A stretch of DNA of 64,000 nt from Nemania diffusa (taxonomy: Eukaryota > Ascomycota > Sordariomycetes > Xylariales > Xylariaceae). The position numbers and the translations under genes were made by a program. The notes under the pieces are model-generated. The model had not been told where the DNA came from, did no database searches, and saw only the letters and a program-made list of their open reading frames with translations. Shown one piece after another: positions 1-11,091 of this stretch. Location: the NCBI GenBank assembly GCA_038501195.1, contig JBBPUQ010000008.1:3792501-3856500 (forward strand). Reading direction: 5' to 3'. Position 1 is the first letter of the stretch, and every line of letters starts with the position of its first letter.

Positions 1-1768
1 ATAGATATTGTTGATCTGGCTACTAACATAGTCCAAGTGTATGTATCCCAACGTCGTACTCTCCAGCTTGGTTACCACTACCGCAGACCGGCTTGGCCAT
101 ATCGTCTGCCATGATGGAAAATTAAAAAAGAAAAATTCGGTTTAGTCCTGCCGAAGTAAAAAGAGGGTGTATAAGAAAATCTTATTGGTCGAGAACCAGC
201 GACCGAGATAGGATCACTCGTGTCGTCCCGCGACTTCCGATTCGACTTGCGATTCGGAGCAGGAAGGAAATGAGATACAATCTCTTCAATGTAGAGAAAG
301 CCTGGGGACTTGGTAATAACAGCAGGACCTTCTGTTTTATTACGTCTAAGCCGTTGGTACTTCTTACTCATTCTTCGATCTCCAATGCCACGATGATCCT
401 CGTCCCATATATATAATGCACAGCGGCGCTTCAGCGATCTTCGCTTCGACATTCTATGTTACTGCCGGCGACACAGTAGATCAAACGCTGTGAGGTTCTC
501 AACTGCGACCTGGCGGAGTCCATATCGAAAGGGAAGGAGAGCACACGACCTTAGCCTCATCGTTCAGGGATGCTATATGTTGCAGCACTCGGACGTTGAA
601 ACGGAACGCTCATTTGCAGCTGCGTCTATCCAATGGGAACTTAAACATATAGCGTAGGCTTGGCCGTGTAGCTTCCGATGGCGGCTACTAACCACAAAGG
701 CTAAGAATTGATGTTGATCATCTCGCCTAGGCTCTCCTTGCCATAATCAAAACTCCCAAGCCGCCAAGCTATAAAATAAGAAACCCATGTAGTAAGTACA
801 GGATAGAAAGCGCTAATAATGCAGTCTGAGTGTCGAGGAGGGAAGGACCCCTATGTCGCGATAGTATCCCCGTACGAATATGTCGTCCTAGATAGCTTGA
901 TTGGCTCAGTTCACGAAACCAGTTGAGGTTGAGTCTGGATGCCGAGACGCTTCACGGGCTTGGGAGAGGCTTGGCAACTTTATACCTAATGTATGTTCAG
1001 TGCTTTGACCTCTGGGCTGAGTTAAGTTGGTAATCAAAGGTGAGCCCAGTACTGTGTGATGCAGCATGAACTACTCGGCAGCGAGAAAACCCGCGTGCTT
1101 CGATTCAGCCTTGGACCGGAGAATTCTGGTCTTAAAACTAGTGCCAAGATAAACACAGGAGGTGTCTGTGTCTGCATGATGGCAGAACAGAAAAAACGGT
1201 GCCGATCTAACAGTCACCACAAGCTGGATGGGGTGAAGGATTGTTTCGATAACCTAATAAGCATACTGCCAAGGCTTGGAGGGTCTGCAAAATATATACC
1301 TAGATCTAGTTGTCATGATGTCGTTCTTGTGGGGTTTTGGAGTGCAATGCTACGTACGTACGACCGCTATTGGGGGGACGAGGCACAACTCGTACCCTTG
1401 TTATACTACCCCAATAAGATCTGCTATGGAATATGCATCGAAACGGACTGCCGTTGCGCGACTGGGCAGCACAACCGCCCCTACATACACACGTACACAG
1501 GCTCTGCCGCGAGGCCATCCTCTGAATGGTCACTGCGCCTCAAGCACCACTCGCACTCGTGCTGTTGAATATTCCATAGAAGCCATCCGGTTTTGGCAAA
1601 ACCACTACGTCATGACAATGAGCGCAGTCAAACTGGTGTCGTCAGATCTATTGCCAGCGGGTATATCAAAGTGAATATGTGCTTACTTCTTATGTTTTCT
1701 CTACCTTCCCTAGGCTAATCGGTTTGGTTTTCTATCATTCTTGCAAACCCAGGTATACATCTCCAATT
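1..1768. other. Left-edge spacer without a supported gene
   Basis: No reading frame here has recognisable protein motifs or a credible exon structure. The longest frames (a 124-codon one on the minus strand near the left edge and a 170-codon one on the plus strand at 1056-1568) show no domain, signal peptide or codon bias. The right end is the upstream region of the metal transporter starting at 1769. I see no tRNA, rRNA or clear mobile element. Confidence 0.6.
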
Positions 1769-3688
1769 ATGGCCTCGCCGTCCAACACTACCCAGGATAT
1801 AGGTGTGTAACTCCGTTTCTACATCTGAGTTTGAAATACTCCACCCACAGTCTGCGGGCCAATATGCATATTTATCCTAGGCCCTGCAACCTTCGTGTCA
1901 GATCCTATACTTTCAGAGCAGCTGATGCTGGCAATAGAAAGTATTAGTCAAGCCGGCTTGCCGGCTGTGTCTCAGGTCGACGCAGCGGCAGCCGCATCTC
2001 AGAGCAGAAAAGGAGAGGACAACCACATAGACCCTGAAAAGGAGGGCTCACCTGCTCAGCATGGCGCCGAGGGTGGTACCGAAGCCGACCCGGCAGATCC
2101 TTTAGATCTTGGCCGCCATCGCCGCAGTAATGTTACGAGACGCCAGCTGAAGAGCGACTACCCTAACGGGGATCAAAAGAAGATCAAGAGATTCTATACG
2201 CAACAGAATGAGCTCATTGACCACTTCCTGGGCGCCGAAGATGAAGAGCGCCTCCAAGTCGAGGAAGATGCTCGCATGGCGCCAAGGATCAAATTTGCCG
2301 TGAATGCGTCCTTTGCAGTCAATTTTGGCCTCTTCGTGATCCAGGTGTACGCCGCTGCGTCGACCGGCTCCCTATCAGTAAATTAGCCAAAGCCCTTACT
2401 CTGCTGGCTCTGTTAACACCGTGTACAGCTCTTTGCCACTGCCGCTGATGCCTTTGTTCGTTCTCATACAACTCCTGTACTGCCTGCGAAGCGATCTTGT
2501 TAACGGGCATGTAGGTGGATCTCGTCTCCTCTTGCATTATATGGACAACCTCTCGCCTGGCCGCAAAACCTAGTGTATACAAATACCCAGTGGTAGGTAT
2601 CTGTTGACCATGCTGCCGAGGGTGGTTACTTAATGGGGTAATAGGGCCGCACGAGAATTGAGACGATAGGCATCATCCTCTTCTGTTCGCTACTGACCAC
2701 AGTAGCCGCTGAATTGCTGGTAGGTTGCATGCGCGCCAAGGCCATGACCGGGCTGCTCCTCATGTTTACTATCTCTGACAGTGGGATGGCATAGATCGAA
2801 TCGATAAGAACTCTCGTAGCCGGGTCTCGGGACTCAGAGCCGCTTCAGGTCATACCCCTCTCCTTTGTGGGTACAGCGAGTAAGCGTGTTCGTAGGCATA
2901 CGAGGACCACAGTGCTGATGGCGGTGTCTAGTCTTCGCTAAAAGCATTCTGATGCTTTACTGCCTCTTCTACCGCAGATATCCATCCGTCCATGTCTTCT
3001 TCGTAAGTAGAAGCTAGTGCGGAGTAAACGACTTGGGGCTAAATGTGGACGGAGTAGATAGATCATCGGAACGATATCTTCGTCAACAGTTTCGGGCTGA
3101 CGTTATCCATCATCGGAAACCGTGTGGCCTGGTTTGTAGATCCCCTGGGGGCTATCATCATCGCGCTCTTGATCCTGTTTTCATGGGTGTCCAACGCGTT
3201 CGAGCAGGTATGGCTTCTCGTGGGCAAATCGGCGTCGGGAGACTTCATCTCCAAGCTCATATATCTCACCATGACACACGACGCCCGGATACTCAAGGTC
3301 GACACGGTAAGTCGGCACAGGAGTGGATACTCACCTCCCGAGGCAGTAAGTAGGTTGCTGATGAGACGCAGTGCCGAGCATACCACGCGGGCCAGCGGTG
3401 CTATGTCGAAGTCGACATCATTATGCACATGGACACGCCCCTGAAGATCTCGCACGATGTTAGCCAGTCACTGCAGAGGAAGTTTGAAGGTTTGTGATTG
3501 CTATTGATATTACGTAAGTGTTGTATAAGACTGGAGCGCTAAAAAATGAAGCAGGTCTAAGCGATGTCGAGCGAGCATTTGTCCATGTGGATTACGATGA
3601 CGACCATGATCCCTACGAAGAGCACAAGAAGCTCTTCAAAGCTGATTCCAAACGCCGGAGCATCAGAGATATTCTGTGCTTCAGATGA
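1769..3688 (+). CDS. Cation diffusion facilitator (CDF) metal transporter, Mn-type, 10 exons
   Basis: This is a membrane exporter of divalent metals, probably Mn2+. I infer exons 1769-1802, 1881-2377, 2429-2455, 2515-2592, 2645-2719, 2795-2879, 2932-3002, 3058-3306, 3372-3489 and 3555-3688, which join to an open 455-codon frame. The soluble N-terminus is followed by the family stretch KFAVNASFAVNF, then DAFVDLVSS in TM2, TSRLAAKPSVYKYPV, GRTRIETIG, and DHRNDIFVNSFG in TM5. The C-terminal cytosolic domain has HVDYDDDHDP. Both TM2 (DAFVD) and TM5 (DHRND) carry DxxxD, the pattern known from Mn-CDFs, whereas Zn transporters have HxxxD. Nine introns is many for this family. Intron 3 uses a weak donor (GTTCGT). 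The first intron could instead end at 1850 in the same frame. The gene looks intact, and the family call is firm. Confidence 0.85.
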
Positions 3689-5768
3689 GGACTTATGCGA
3701 GGCCATACAAGAGGTCATGGCGAATAAGATAAGAGAACGAATACATGTGTGGATTATGGATTTAGAGAGGAAGATTCAAACAAAATATACTGTAGTGCGA
3801 CTGCTTTCGAAAAAAAAAACATTGTTTAGTCGATGCTTTGTATGTGAGCGATAAAGCAATGGACAATAACTAACAAGGCCGCTATGATTGGTGTTACCTC
3901 TGAGATAGGTTTTACCGTCAGCTTTGCATAATTTCTTATCTACCTACCTAGCACTTAGTACCTACTAACCGTAAGTGCACAGCGAAACCGTTTACTGCCC
4001 AGTAGATCTAAAGGTAATAGCTATTAAACGGACTTTCAGTACGGTACGCAGAGGCTGTACTGTTGAAAAGGTGCAAGGCACAGTGTCTTATATCCCTTTG
4101 GGGGGTGCCGTTTCGGCACCAGTATATTGGACAAGGATCTGTTGCCAAATCAAATCACCGCATTTTGAATTACTTCGTTATCCCCATGTTTGACATCTAA
4201 TTATACCCCTGCTAAATGTAATACTAAAATAGTTATTACTAAATAGGTACATAAATATGCTAGTAAGAAGGGGGGAATAATGGGTTTAAATGATGTAACT
4301 GATCTACACAAGGAGGATGCAAATCAACGCCTTCGTTGCAACAATCCATTGAGGATGGAATAGGCACTGTTTGTAAAGTGTCAGCTTCAATAACGCGTCA
4401 ATCGCTATGTTCGAATTGCATATAGACCATTGCGGGTTTGCGTAAGCTCAAAGCATTGTCTAGACAATGCAATTGCCAACAAGGGAAGGACCATGATGAA
4501 ATTATAACCTATCCGCATCTAACTGAGCGCATAGGAATCAGACCCAAAGCCCCCGACGCTCCAATGTTCTATCCTTTGACAGTGTTGTAGCACGATACTG
4601 CAACTACATTCCGTAACACCACAGTTTCCACAGCTTGGGCTTGCCAGGTAGTCAGATTGATAATCGATAAACAATCAAGGAAACGTAACAATTCTATATG
4701 AGATAGCGTGCTTCGGTAACCCATAGATTTTCGTATTCTGTTCAATCGCACTTGCAGATTCTAGAATGGAGAGCTCACGGTCGCCATAATCGTGCTCACG
4801 TAACCTGAAGTCATCATCTGATAAATGCAAGCGCTGCGTTCAACATTGCGCGTCGTATAATTGCCTGGACCTCATTAAGTAATGGCTGATCACTAACATC
4901 ATTAATCGGAGCGTTCGCTAGTCGTTGCCGACCTGGCTGATAATTCAGCAGCCATCAGGCATAATCTCAGAAAGGATCGTCATTAGAAAGGTAGGTAGGT
5001 AATTAGCGCAGTCACCCTCTCTAGTATCTCTCCTTTTGTGATTTCCTGGAGCTCATCAAGTAGGTAAGGAGTAATTGCCCACGTAAACAACCAGAGCCAA
5101 ACAGCGTCATTAGGGCATTCTTTGACTTCCACGGGTCGTGGCTCGTGACTTGCCTCCCAATCTTGTCGAACCAACCCTGGAACGCTCCTTCCCAGCTTAT
5201 CAGATGCCTAATATAGTGAGCCTTGCAGGTGAATGGAGTGAAGGTTTAACTCAGAGTCATGACTTAAAGGCCAGAGCCTGTAGGATGGGTAGGTTTTAGC
5301 AAGAGAGCTTCATATCTAGAGCCATCATGGCAATAACACAGGACCTGAATCTGCCTCATATTCCAAGCTTTCCAGCAACGAGGTGACATTTCATCATCTC
5401 CTAATACCGACGTAGTGTAGAGGACGACGGACTTACCTCCATAGTTCACCAGATCTGGCCACTCTTTCTCTACCCCTGAATAGATAAAGCCCGTGCATGC
5501 TATCTCGTGAGGTTGAATAGACCCAAGGTTCATTTCGAGGTCTCTTCGTCGCTTCTTAAGACTTCAAGGAGAAAGGAGCGCAAAGCACTCTAACCGGGTT
5601 CCGTCATCAGCACGGTCCCCAAAAGTGACGCATTCATAGCTTCCCTTGCCCTAGATATTCTATCAGAAACTCCTCCCAGCTCGCGAAAGCATCGTCGAAC
5701 CTACCTAGATAGAGTCATTGTCAACAGAATAGAGTTCAAAACAAATCAACAAGGTCCCGAGTCTCACC
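3689..5768. other. Gene-poor spacer
   Basis: I find no supported gene. Minus-strand open frames of 60-89 codons lie at 4569-4751, 4983-5174 and 5264-5533. They have no recognised motif and no convincing splice sites joining them, though they could be pieces of a decayed gene. The spacer holds a perfect 7-bp hairpin at 4104-4120 and AT-rich stretches around 4195-4260. Confidence 0.5.
4104..4120. repeat. Perfect short hairpin (7-bp stem, 3-nt loop)
   Basis: GGTGCCG, TTT and CGGCACC form a perfect inverted repeat about 400 bp downstream of the metal transporter stop. No gene end is close enough to assign a role. Confidence 0.5.
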
Positions 5769-5841
5769 TATATAAACGGGCTCAATGTCTATCTTCTTCT
5801 CCTTTCCTCTCTTCTTACTTTTCTCTCCATCTCATACCATG
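5769..5841 (+). promoter_or_regulatory. TATA box and pyrimidine-rich start region
   Basis: TATATAAA at 5769-5776 is followed by a strongly pyrimidine-rich tract (about 5793-5835), a common arrangement at transcription starts in filamentous fungi. The first ATG behind it (5839) opens only a 28-codon frame. A CA-repeat-rich leader (5940-5962) and the exon-like array beginning near 6105 follow on the same strand, so this may be the promoter of that array. This is inference from composition only. Confidence 0.45.
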
Positions 5842-6104
5842 CCATCATCTAATCCTCTTGAAGCCTCAAGCTGCGTTCATCACTTCATCCCCATACCTTT
5901 TATTGGAACGTCTTGGTCGTCTTGATAGATAAACAAACAAACACACACACACACGCACACAAAGCCCATTCTGCAACACCAGCCCCAAGACCAAGACACT
6001 TGCCTTTGCCTTCCAGATCCGATCCCACCACCCAGACGCCTCAGAGCTGCCTCGAACGGTACGGCAATCTCCCCAAGAAAGGGTGCTGCCATACCCTCCT
6101 CACA

Positions 6105-7123
6105 GACGGCGTATATCATCATTGGCAAAGGCAGGTCTCCCACGGGTGTAATCCAAGTATGATAAACCTAAGTGTCATCCTTCAGAGAGCTTCGGCTCCA
6201 ATGAAGATAATATTTAGTACTGAGGTCCTGCTCAGCTTAGCTGACGCCTTGCTTTTTTATATATTTAGGTCGTCCGTCGTGTAGCTCCCACTCGGTCCAT
6301 TTTTGCTTGTTGCTGCTCGTTGTCAGCATAGCCAGCGAGCCGGCCAGCCTCAGACGCGTGAGCGTATATCATCATTGGCAAAAGGCAGGCGGTGATGATG
6401 CCATAAATATGAATACTACATCTAAGAGCTTGTCTCAATGATTAAAAATATACTTATTCTGAACCCCTGCAAGTGGTTAGCTCCGGCTAACCCCTGTTTT
6501 CGCCAGGTCGTTGTCACTGTCTTTGTGGTCTTCGTCGCTCGATCGGTCGGTGGCCTCAGGCGCTTAACGAAAGCGTATATCATCATTGGCAAAAGGCAGG
6601 TGGTGATGATGCCACAAATATCGATACTACATCTGAGAGCTTGTCTCGACGATTGAAAATATACTTATTCTGAATCCCTGCAAGTGGTTGGCTCCGGCTA
6701 ACCCCTGTTTTCGCCCATTTAGGTCGTCGTCACTGTTTTTGTGGTCTTCGTCGCTCGATCGGTCGGTGGCCTCAGGCGCTTGACGAAAGCGTATATCATC
6801 ATTGGCAAAAGGCAGGTGTGATGAGAATTTACCTTTGAAGAGTCTGAGAGGGTTATTCTCGGTGATCGAAACATTTTTATATAATTCCGATATTTATTTT
6901 GCAAGTGGTTAGCTTTGGCTGACCCTTCTTTTCGCACATTTAGGACGTATTCGTCGTCGCCGTCCTAATTATTGTTACTTATTTGATTGGAAACCTCTGG
7001 CCCAGGGCAACAGCGGGTTTGACGTTGGGGATCATGTGTCTGTATGTTAGGCTTGCTAACGCCTTGTGCTGGATCGTTGTATTTATTGTTGCAGGCAAGG
7101 CACCTGGCATGTGTTCCCCTTAG
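6105..7123 (+). repeat. Tandem array of exon-like units carrying a Y-I-I-I-G motif
   Basis: The sequence GTATATCATCATTGGCAAA starts at 6111, 6364, 6574 and 6791, giving spacings of 253, 210 and 217 bp. Copies 3 (6507-6599) and 4 (6723-6815) are both exactly 93 nt, preceded by an AG acceptor and followed by GT. They differ at three bases, all synonymous in the frame encoding VVVTVFVVFV at the start and AYIIIGKRQ at the end. A diverged downstream copy (6944-7123) stays open and hydrophobic to a TAG. The first two copies are degenerate: copy 1 lacks one A, and copy 2 has an in-frame stop. The intervening segments are also related to each other but have diverged more. Confidence 0.75.
6438..7123 (+). 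CDS. Candidate repeat-built hydrophobic protein (speculative gene model)
   Basis: Joining 6438-6599, 6723-6815 and 6944-7123 gives an uninterrupted 144-codon frame with an ATG start. The product would hold a short Cys-containing leader, two identical 31-residue units, each a hydrophobic segment, a basic patch and then AYIIIGKRQ, and a hydrophobic tail with a related start (DVFVVAVLII). All junctions are GT-AG and phase 0, but the first donor (GTGGTG) is weak. I recognise no family. Tyr-Ile-rich motifs ahead of a Lys-Arg (Kex2-type) site recall the repeated precursors of fungal ribosomal cyclic peptides. However, the units are far more hydrophobic than usual for those, and no tailoring gene is visible nearby. 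The array could also be non-coding. Confidence 0.3.
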
Positions 7124-8129
7124 TTATGTAAGTAAATGTAGATAGGTAGTTTTGGCATAAATGTTGCGTAATAAAAGAAATCAACGTTTTCAACGAAATG
7201 AATAGTTTAGAGCGTGCATACCTATTTCCTACTAGTGTTAACTGCTAGAGATTGGAAGAGCCGATATTGAAGGATCGTTGCGGGAGCCAGTTTCCTGTCC
7301 ATGTTGTATTTGAAGTGGAGATTGGAAGGAATCCCCGGATATTTGTAGATAGAATGTCCGCAAAGGTGCCTGGATTTTAGGTTTCGTGGCGACCAAGGTT
7401 GCTGCAGGTAAACGTTCACTGCACCTAATCGAATGCTGAGCACTGATGGTGGTGGCTTTAATAGGGTGTTAAAGTGCTTCGAAACAGTGTGCGACTTCTA
7501 TCTAGGCATTAGGTAGTACTTCCGTTCAACACAACGTGTGAGCAGGTACCTATTTTTTATAGACCCACCTTTCTATGCATTAGACTTACCTACCAAAGAT
7601 GCAGGTTGAAATGTCTAGCAAAACCCGCATCGTTTTTGATTCAGGTTCTGTATCTTGACAAACAAAATCTGACAACATGTTACAGTGTTGCTGCGTTGTC
7701 TGTACTTGTTTTGTTTTTTGTTTTTTTTTAATAAAAAAAAAGGTTGTGGAACTTTACACCTAGAATGGAGGGTGTAAAAAGGCTCGGGAGTGTATTTCTC
7801 AACCAGCGAGTGCTCTAGCCAAGCCTATTATTTTTATATGGCCTTTGCTCCGTTTGCGACCCCACATCAGTACCTCCTACCTACTCAATACAATGGCTCC
7901 GTGGCTTGCAACTTGTGGCTTGAAGAATATATGTACCAGGTACGCTAAGAGCTTCTTACGCTCTTACGGCAGTCTAATGCCTAGATCACCTAGCGTTGGT
8001 AGATCAGCCCACCGTGCCGAACTGCTACAGGGGGGTGGGGGTTTTTCTATATATCTACCCGTCATTCTCACTTACAACTACGATTTTACCCTTCGTTTAG
8101 AGCTGCATTGAGCTCGACCACATGCCAAA
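7124..8129. other. Spacer upstream of COX15
   Basis: No gene is supported. The region contains T- and A-homopolymer runs near 7710-7742. From about 7850 it becomes the promoter and leader region of COX15. A 73-codon minus-strand frame at 7222-7443 has no recognisable features. Confidence 0.55.
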
Positions 8130-9703
8130 ATGTCTTTATTGATACCCGGCATGCGCTTGGCATCCCTCGGGCAGCCAGGTGCCCGGTTTGTCTGTCGCCA
8201 ATGCCTCCGTCAACAGCCCCGAGTGGCGTCATCGCGAATCCTCCAGTCCTTGCGACAGTCCCGGCGTCATGCCACCACAACCACAACCACTACGTCAACC
8301 ACCGCTACAACGAAGAGACCGGCGCTGTCGCCTGTTTTCTTCACCACCGGCTCCTATGCTGCTATGAGCACGGCAACCCGTGCTGCCGGCCAAGCATGGA
8401 AGCGCGCATTCCCCGAGACAACGAGCTCTAAATCCGTCGCGTACTGGCTCCTCGGCAGTGCAGCCAGCGTCTTCGGTATTGTGGTATTTGGCGGCTTGAC
8501 ACGTCTAACTGAATCAGGGTATGCATGCCACCTCAGGAACAAGTTCAGATGGAATGAGACAAGACAAGACATAATGGCGTCTTTCCCCAGTATCACTAGC
8601 TGACTTGGCCTTCGTCTCCCTCCACTAGCCTCAGCATCACGGAATGGAAGCCCGTCACCGGCTCGCTGCCACCCCTCACCCAGCAGCACTGGGAATCCGA
8701 GTTCGAGAAGTACCGCGCCTCGCCCGAGTTCAAGATGCTGAACTCCCACATGGACCTGGATGAGTTCAAGAAGATCTACTATATGGAGTGGACCCATCGT
8801 CTCTGGGGGAGGCTCATCGGTCTCTCCTTCGTCCTCCCTACTGCCTACTTCATTGCCCGTCGTCGCGTCTCCGTCCCCATGGCTTGGAACCTCGTTGGCA
8901 TATCGGGCCTCATCGGCTTCCAGGGCTTCATCGGCTGGTGGATGGTCAAATCTGGGCTCAAGGACGATTTGTTTGCGCCCGGCTCGCATCCGAGAGTGAG
9001 CCAGTACCGGCTCACCGCGCATCTCGCTACCGCTTTTGTGTGCTACTCCTGGATGCTACTAGCTGGCCTGAGCATACTCAAGACACGCCGTCTCCTTGCC
9101 AACCCCGCCAACGCCATGAAGCTTGTCGAGGCACTGAAGCACCCCGCCATGGTTCCATTCCGGAGATCCGTAGTAGCACTCACCGCCCTCGTCTTCACCA
9201 CTGTGCTTTCCGGCGCTCTGGTCGCAGGGCTCGATGCCGGCTTGATCTATAACGAATTCCCTATGATGGGGCTCGGGTTGACACCACCGAGCTCAGAATT
9301 GTGGGATAAGTTCTACTCGCGGAAGGAAGATGGGTCTGACCTATGGTGGCGGAATATGTTAGAGAACCCGAGTTTGGTGCAGTTGGACCACCGTATCCTC
9401 GCAACAACTACCTTCAGCTATGTTCTCGCTCTATTTGTCTACGCTAGGAGAGGTCGAGTTGCAACTATACTGCCTAAAGATGCTCGCAAGGGCATGAATG
9501 GCGTGGTTCACCTCGTCTGTCTCCAGGCTGGACTGGGGCTCTTCACCCTCCTCTATATGGTGCCTGTCCCGTTAGCCGCAGCGCATCAAGCCGGCGCCCT
9601 GGCACTACTAACGGGCACGCTCGTGCTCGGTCAACGGCTGAGAGTCCCTCAGTCGACACTTCGCCTAGTTCAGAAGAAGTTGGCCGCGATGCCCAAGCAG
9701 TAA
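8130..9703 (+). CDS. Haem A synthase COX15, mitochondrial
   Basis: COX15 converts haem O to haem A in the inner mitochondrial membrane for assembly of cytochrome c oxidase. Two exons (8130-8518 and 8629-9703, intron 110 nt) give 487 residues, close to the yeast protein's length. The N-terminus is basic and Ser/Thr-rich, as expected of a mitochondrial presequence. The mature part begins with VAYWLLGSAASVFGIVVFGGLTRLTESG, continues across the intron as LSITEWKPVTG, and holds the family signatures EWTHRLWGR, GFIGWWMVKSGL, GALVAGLDAG, YNEFPMMG, LDHRILATTT and AHQAGALALL. The histidines in EWTH, RLTAH, LDHR and AAAHQ are candidate haem ligands. No defects are visible. Confidence 0.97.
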
Positions 9704-10932
9704 AATCTGCGTGTACTTTTATACCTATCGTGTAAAGTAGCATGTATAATATGTAGATACAGGATAGAATCTCAGATCAATTCAAGCACATATCACAGCG
9801 ACTTGAGTTCCCACAAGTTAAGGGGCATAACTACAAATATAAAGTGAGAGCAATTTCATTACCTTCTCCTAACGAAGCGTAAGTGAGTACCTGATAAGAA
9901 GCTACACCTTGGATGTTGATAGGCGGGCGCACGGAATCTGAAGTATTAAGACTGTCACAAGCCTAAGTGTTACTTCATGACACCTAGCATATTCTCGAAT
10001 TGGCTATTATATAAATACGCAAGAGCCCAGATTCAAAGAGCGGTTGAAAAGAGAGAGGAGCAGAATGAAAGGGCAACTTGTTGATACTAGAAAGTCCCCC
10101 CCCCCCTTATACAGTGCTTAAGGAAACAGGTATGAGAGGAACCTAATTGACGCGAGCAGGCTGTGACATCGGGATGTCGATCTGTACTATAGTACGGAAA
10201 TGGTACATTTTTTGGTTCTCCTAGTAATAGACTACGGACTAGATTTATCACATTAGAAGCAAAAAGAACAGAAAGTGTTGAGCAACGCTTTGTATAGAAT
10301 AGTTGAGTCGAGTATCATAGCGACAACCCATCGAGGTATAACATAAGGTTATACTTAAACGTAAATCTATCTACATGACTTCATAAATAATACCAGAATA
10401 GCCGCTGAATGTATAAACCCAGGTTCACCGCCGTGATTCCATCCTGTAAGTAAAGCCCTGCCACTGGTCCCCGTCCCAAATGCATCGCATACATGAATCG
10501 TCAAAATACAGTTTTTTAAAACCACCGGAACCTGCGCCGTGATGATTATTTCTTTCAAACCGGAATAGCAATAGCAGTCGATCTCCCCAAAGTATATACG
10601 CACCGACTTGCGCGCTGGAATATTATTGTTCAACTCGAACCAAAATTTCGAATCTTCGAAAAAGAGAAATGGATAAACCAAGCCGCGTGGGTATCGTTAT
10701 TCTCGTGAACAGCAGAAGATGAAAAGGAAGGAGTCCCTCCGGGCTTTGGTCATCCTCGGACTTAGACTCAGAGGATATCCCGCGACAACCCCAATTCTTT
10801 GCGATGACGTAAGTACATCGTCCTGTTTGGTCTAATAGCTGTATAGTAGCTCGTCGAGAGAGTAGAATGAGGCTTGGCCTGTACCCAAGGTATAAATAAG
10901 CCCTGCCATCTCACTGGACGAGATAGTCTTCG
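9704..10932. other. Spacer between COX15 and the small membrane gene
   Basis: No supported gene. There is a C10 homopolymer at about 10097-10106. A 104-codon minus-strand frame at 10367-10681 shows no recognised motif. The right end is the probable 3' region of the minus-strand mini-gene ending at 10933. Confidence 0.5.
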
Positions 10933-11091
10933 CTAGGCCAGTTCGTCTTCCGTTGAACTGGCGCTTGTCGATTCTAAGGTGCCCTGGTGTCGAGCTACGT
11001 GGACTATCCGGTATATACCGAAGGCGATGGCAGCTATGACGATGAATAGAAGGATGATGATGATGGCGATGACGTCGTTTTCTTTGACCAT
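10933..11091 (-). CDS. Small single-pass membrane protein, 52 aa
   Basis: An uninterrupted frame of 52 codons begins MVKENDVIAIIIILLF. It consists of a short charged N-terminus, one long hydrophobic segment (about residues 7-30, rich in Ile, Ala and Val), a basic stretch (YRIVHVARHQ) and an acidic Ser-rich tail ending SSTEDELA. The layout suggests a one-span membrane protein with a short cytosolic tail. The ATG has A at -3 and G at +4, a good start context. I recognise no named family. It is below usual gene-finder cut-offs, so it may be missing from automatic annotations. It could be a chance frame, but the ordered composition argues against that. Confidence 0.5.
   Translation of the reverse strand: MVKENDVIAIIIILLFIVIAAIAFGIYRIVHVARHQGTLESTSASSTEDELA

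Noticed and set aside
78..452. 124-codon minus-strand frame near the left edge
   Set aside because: No motif, no splice context and irregular composition. Too weak to call a gene.
5264..5533. 89-codon minus-strand frame, with 4983-5174 nearby in the same orientation
   Set aside because: I could not join the frames through good splice sites and recognise no family. They may be pieces of a decayed gene, but nothing proves it.
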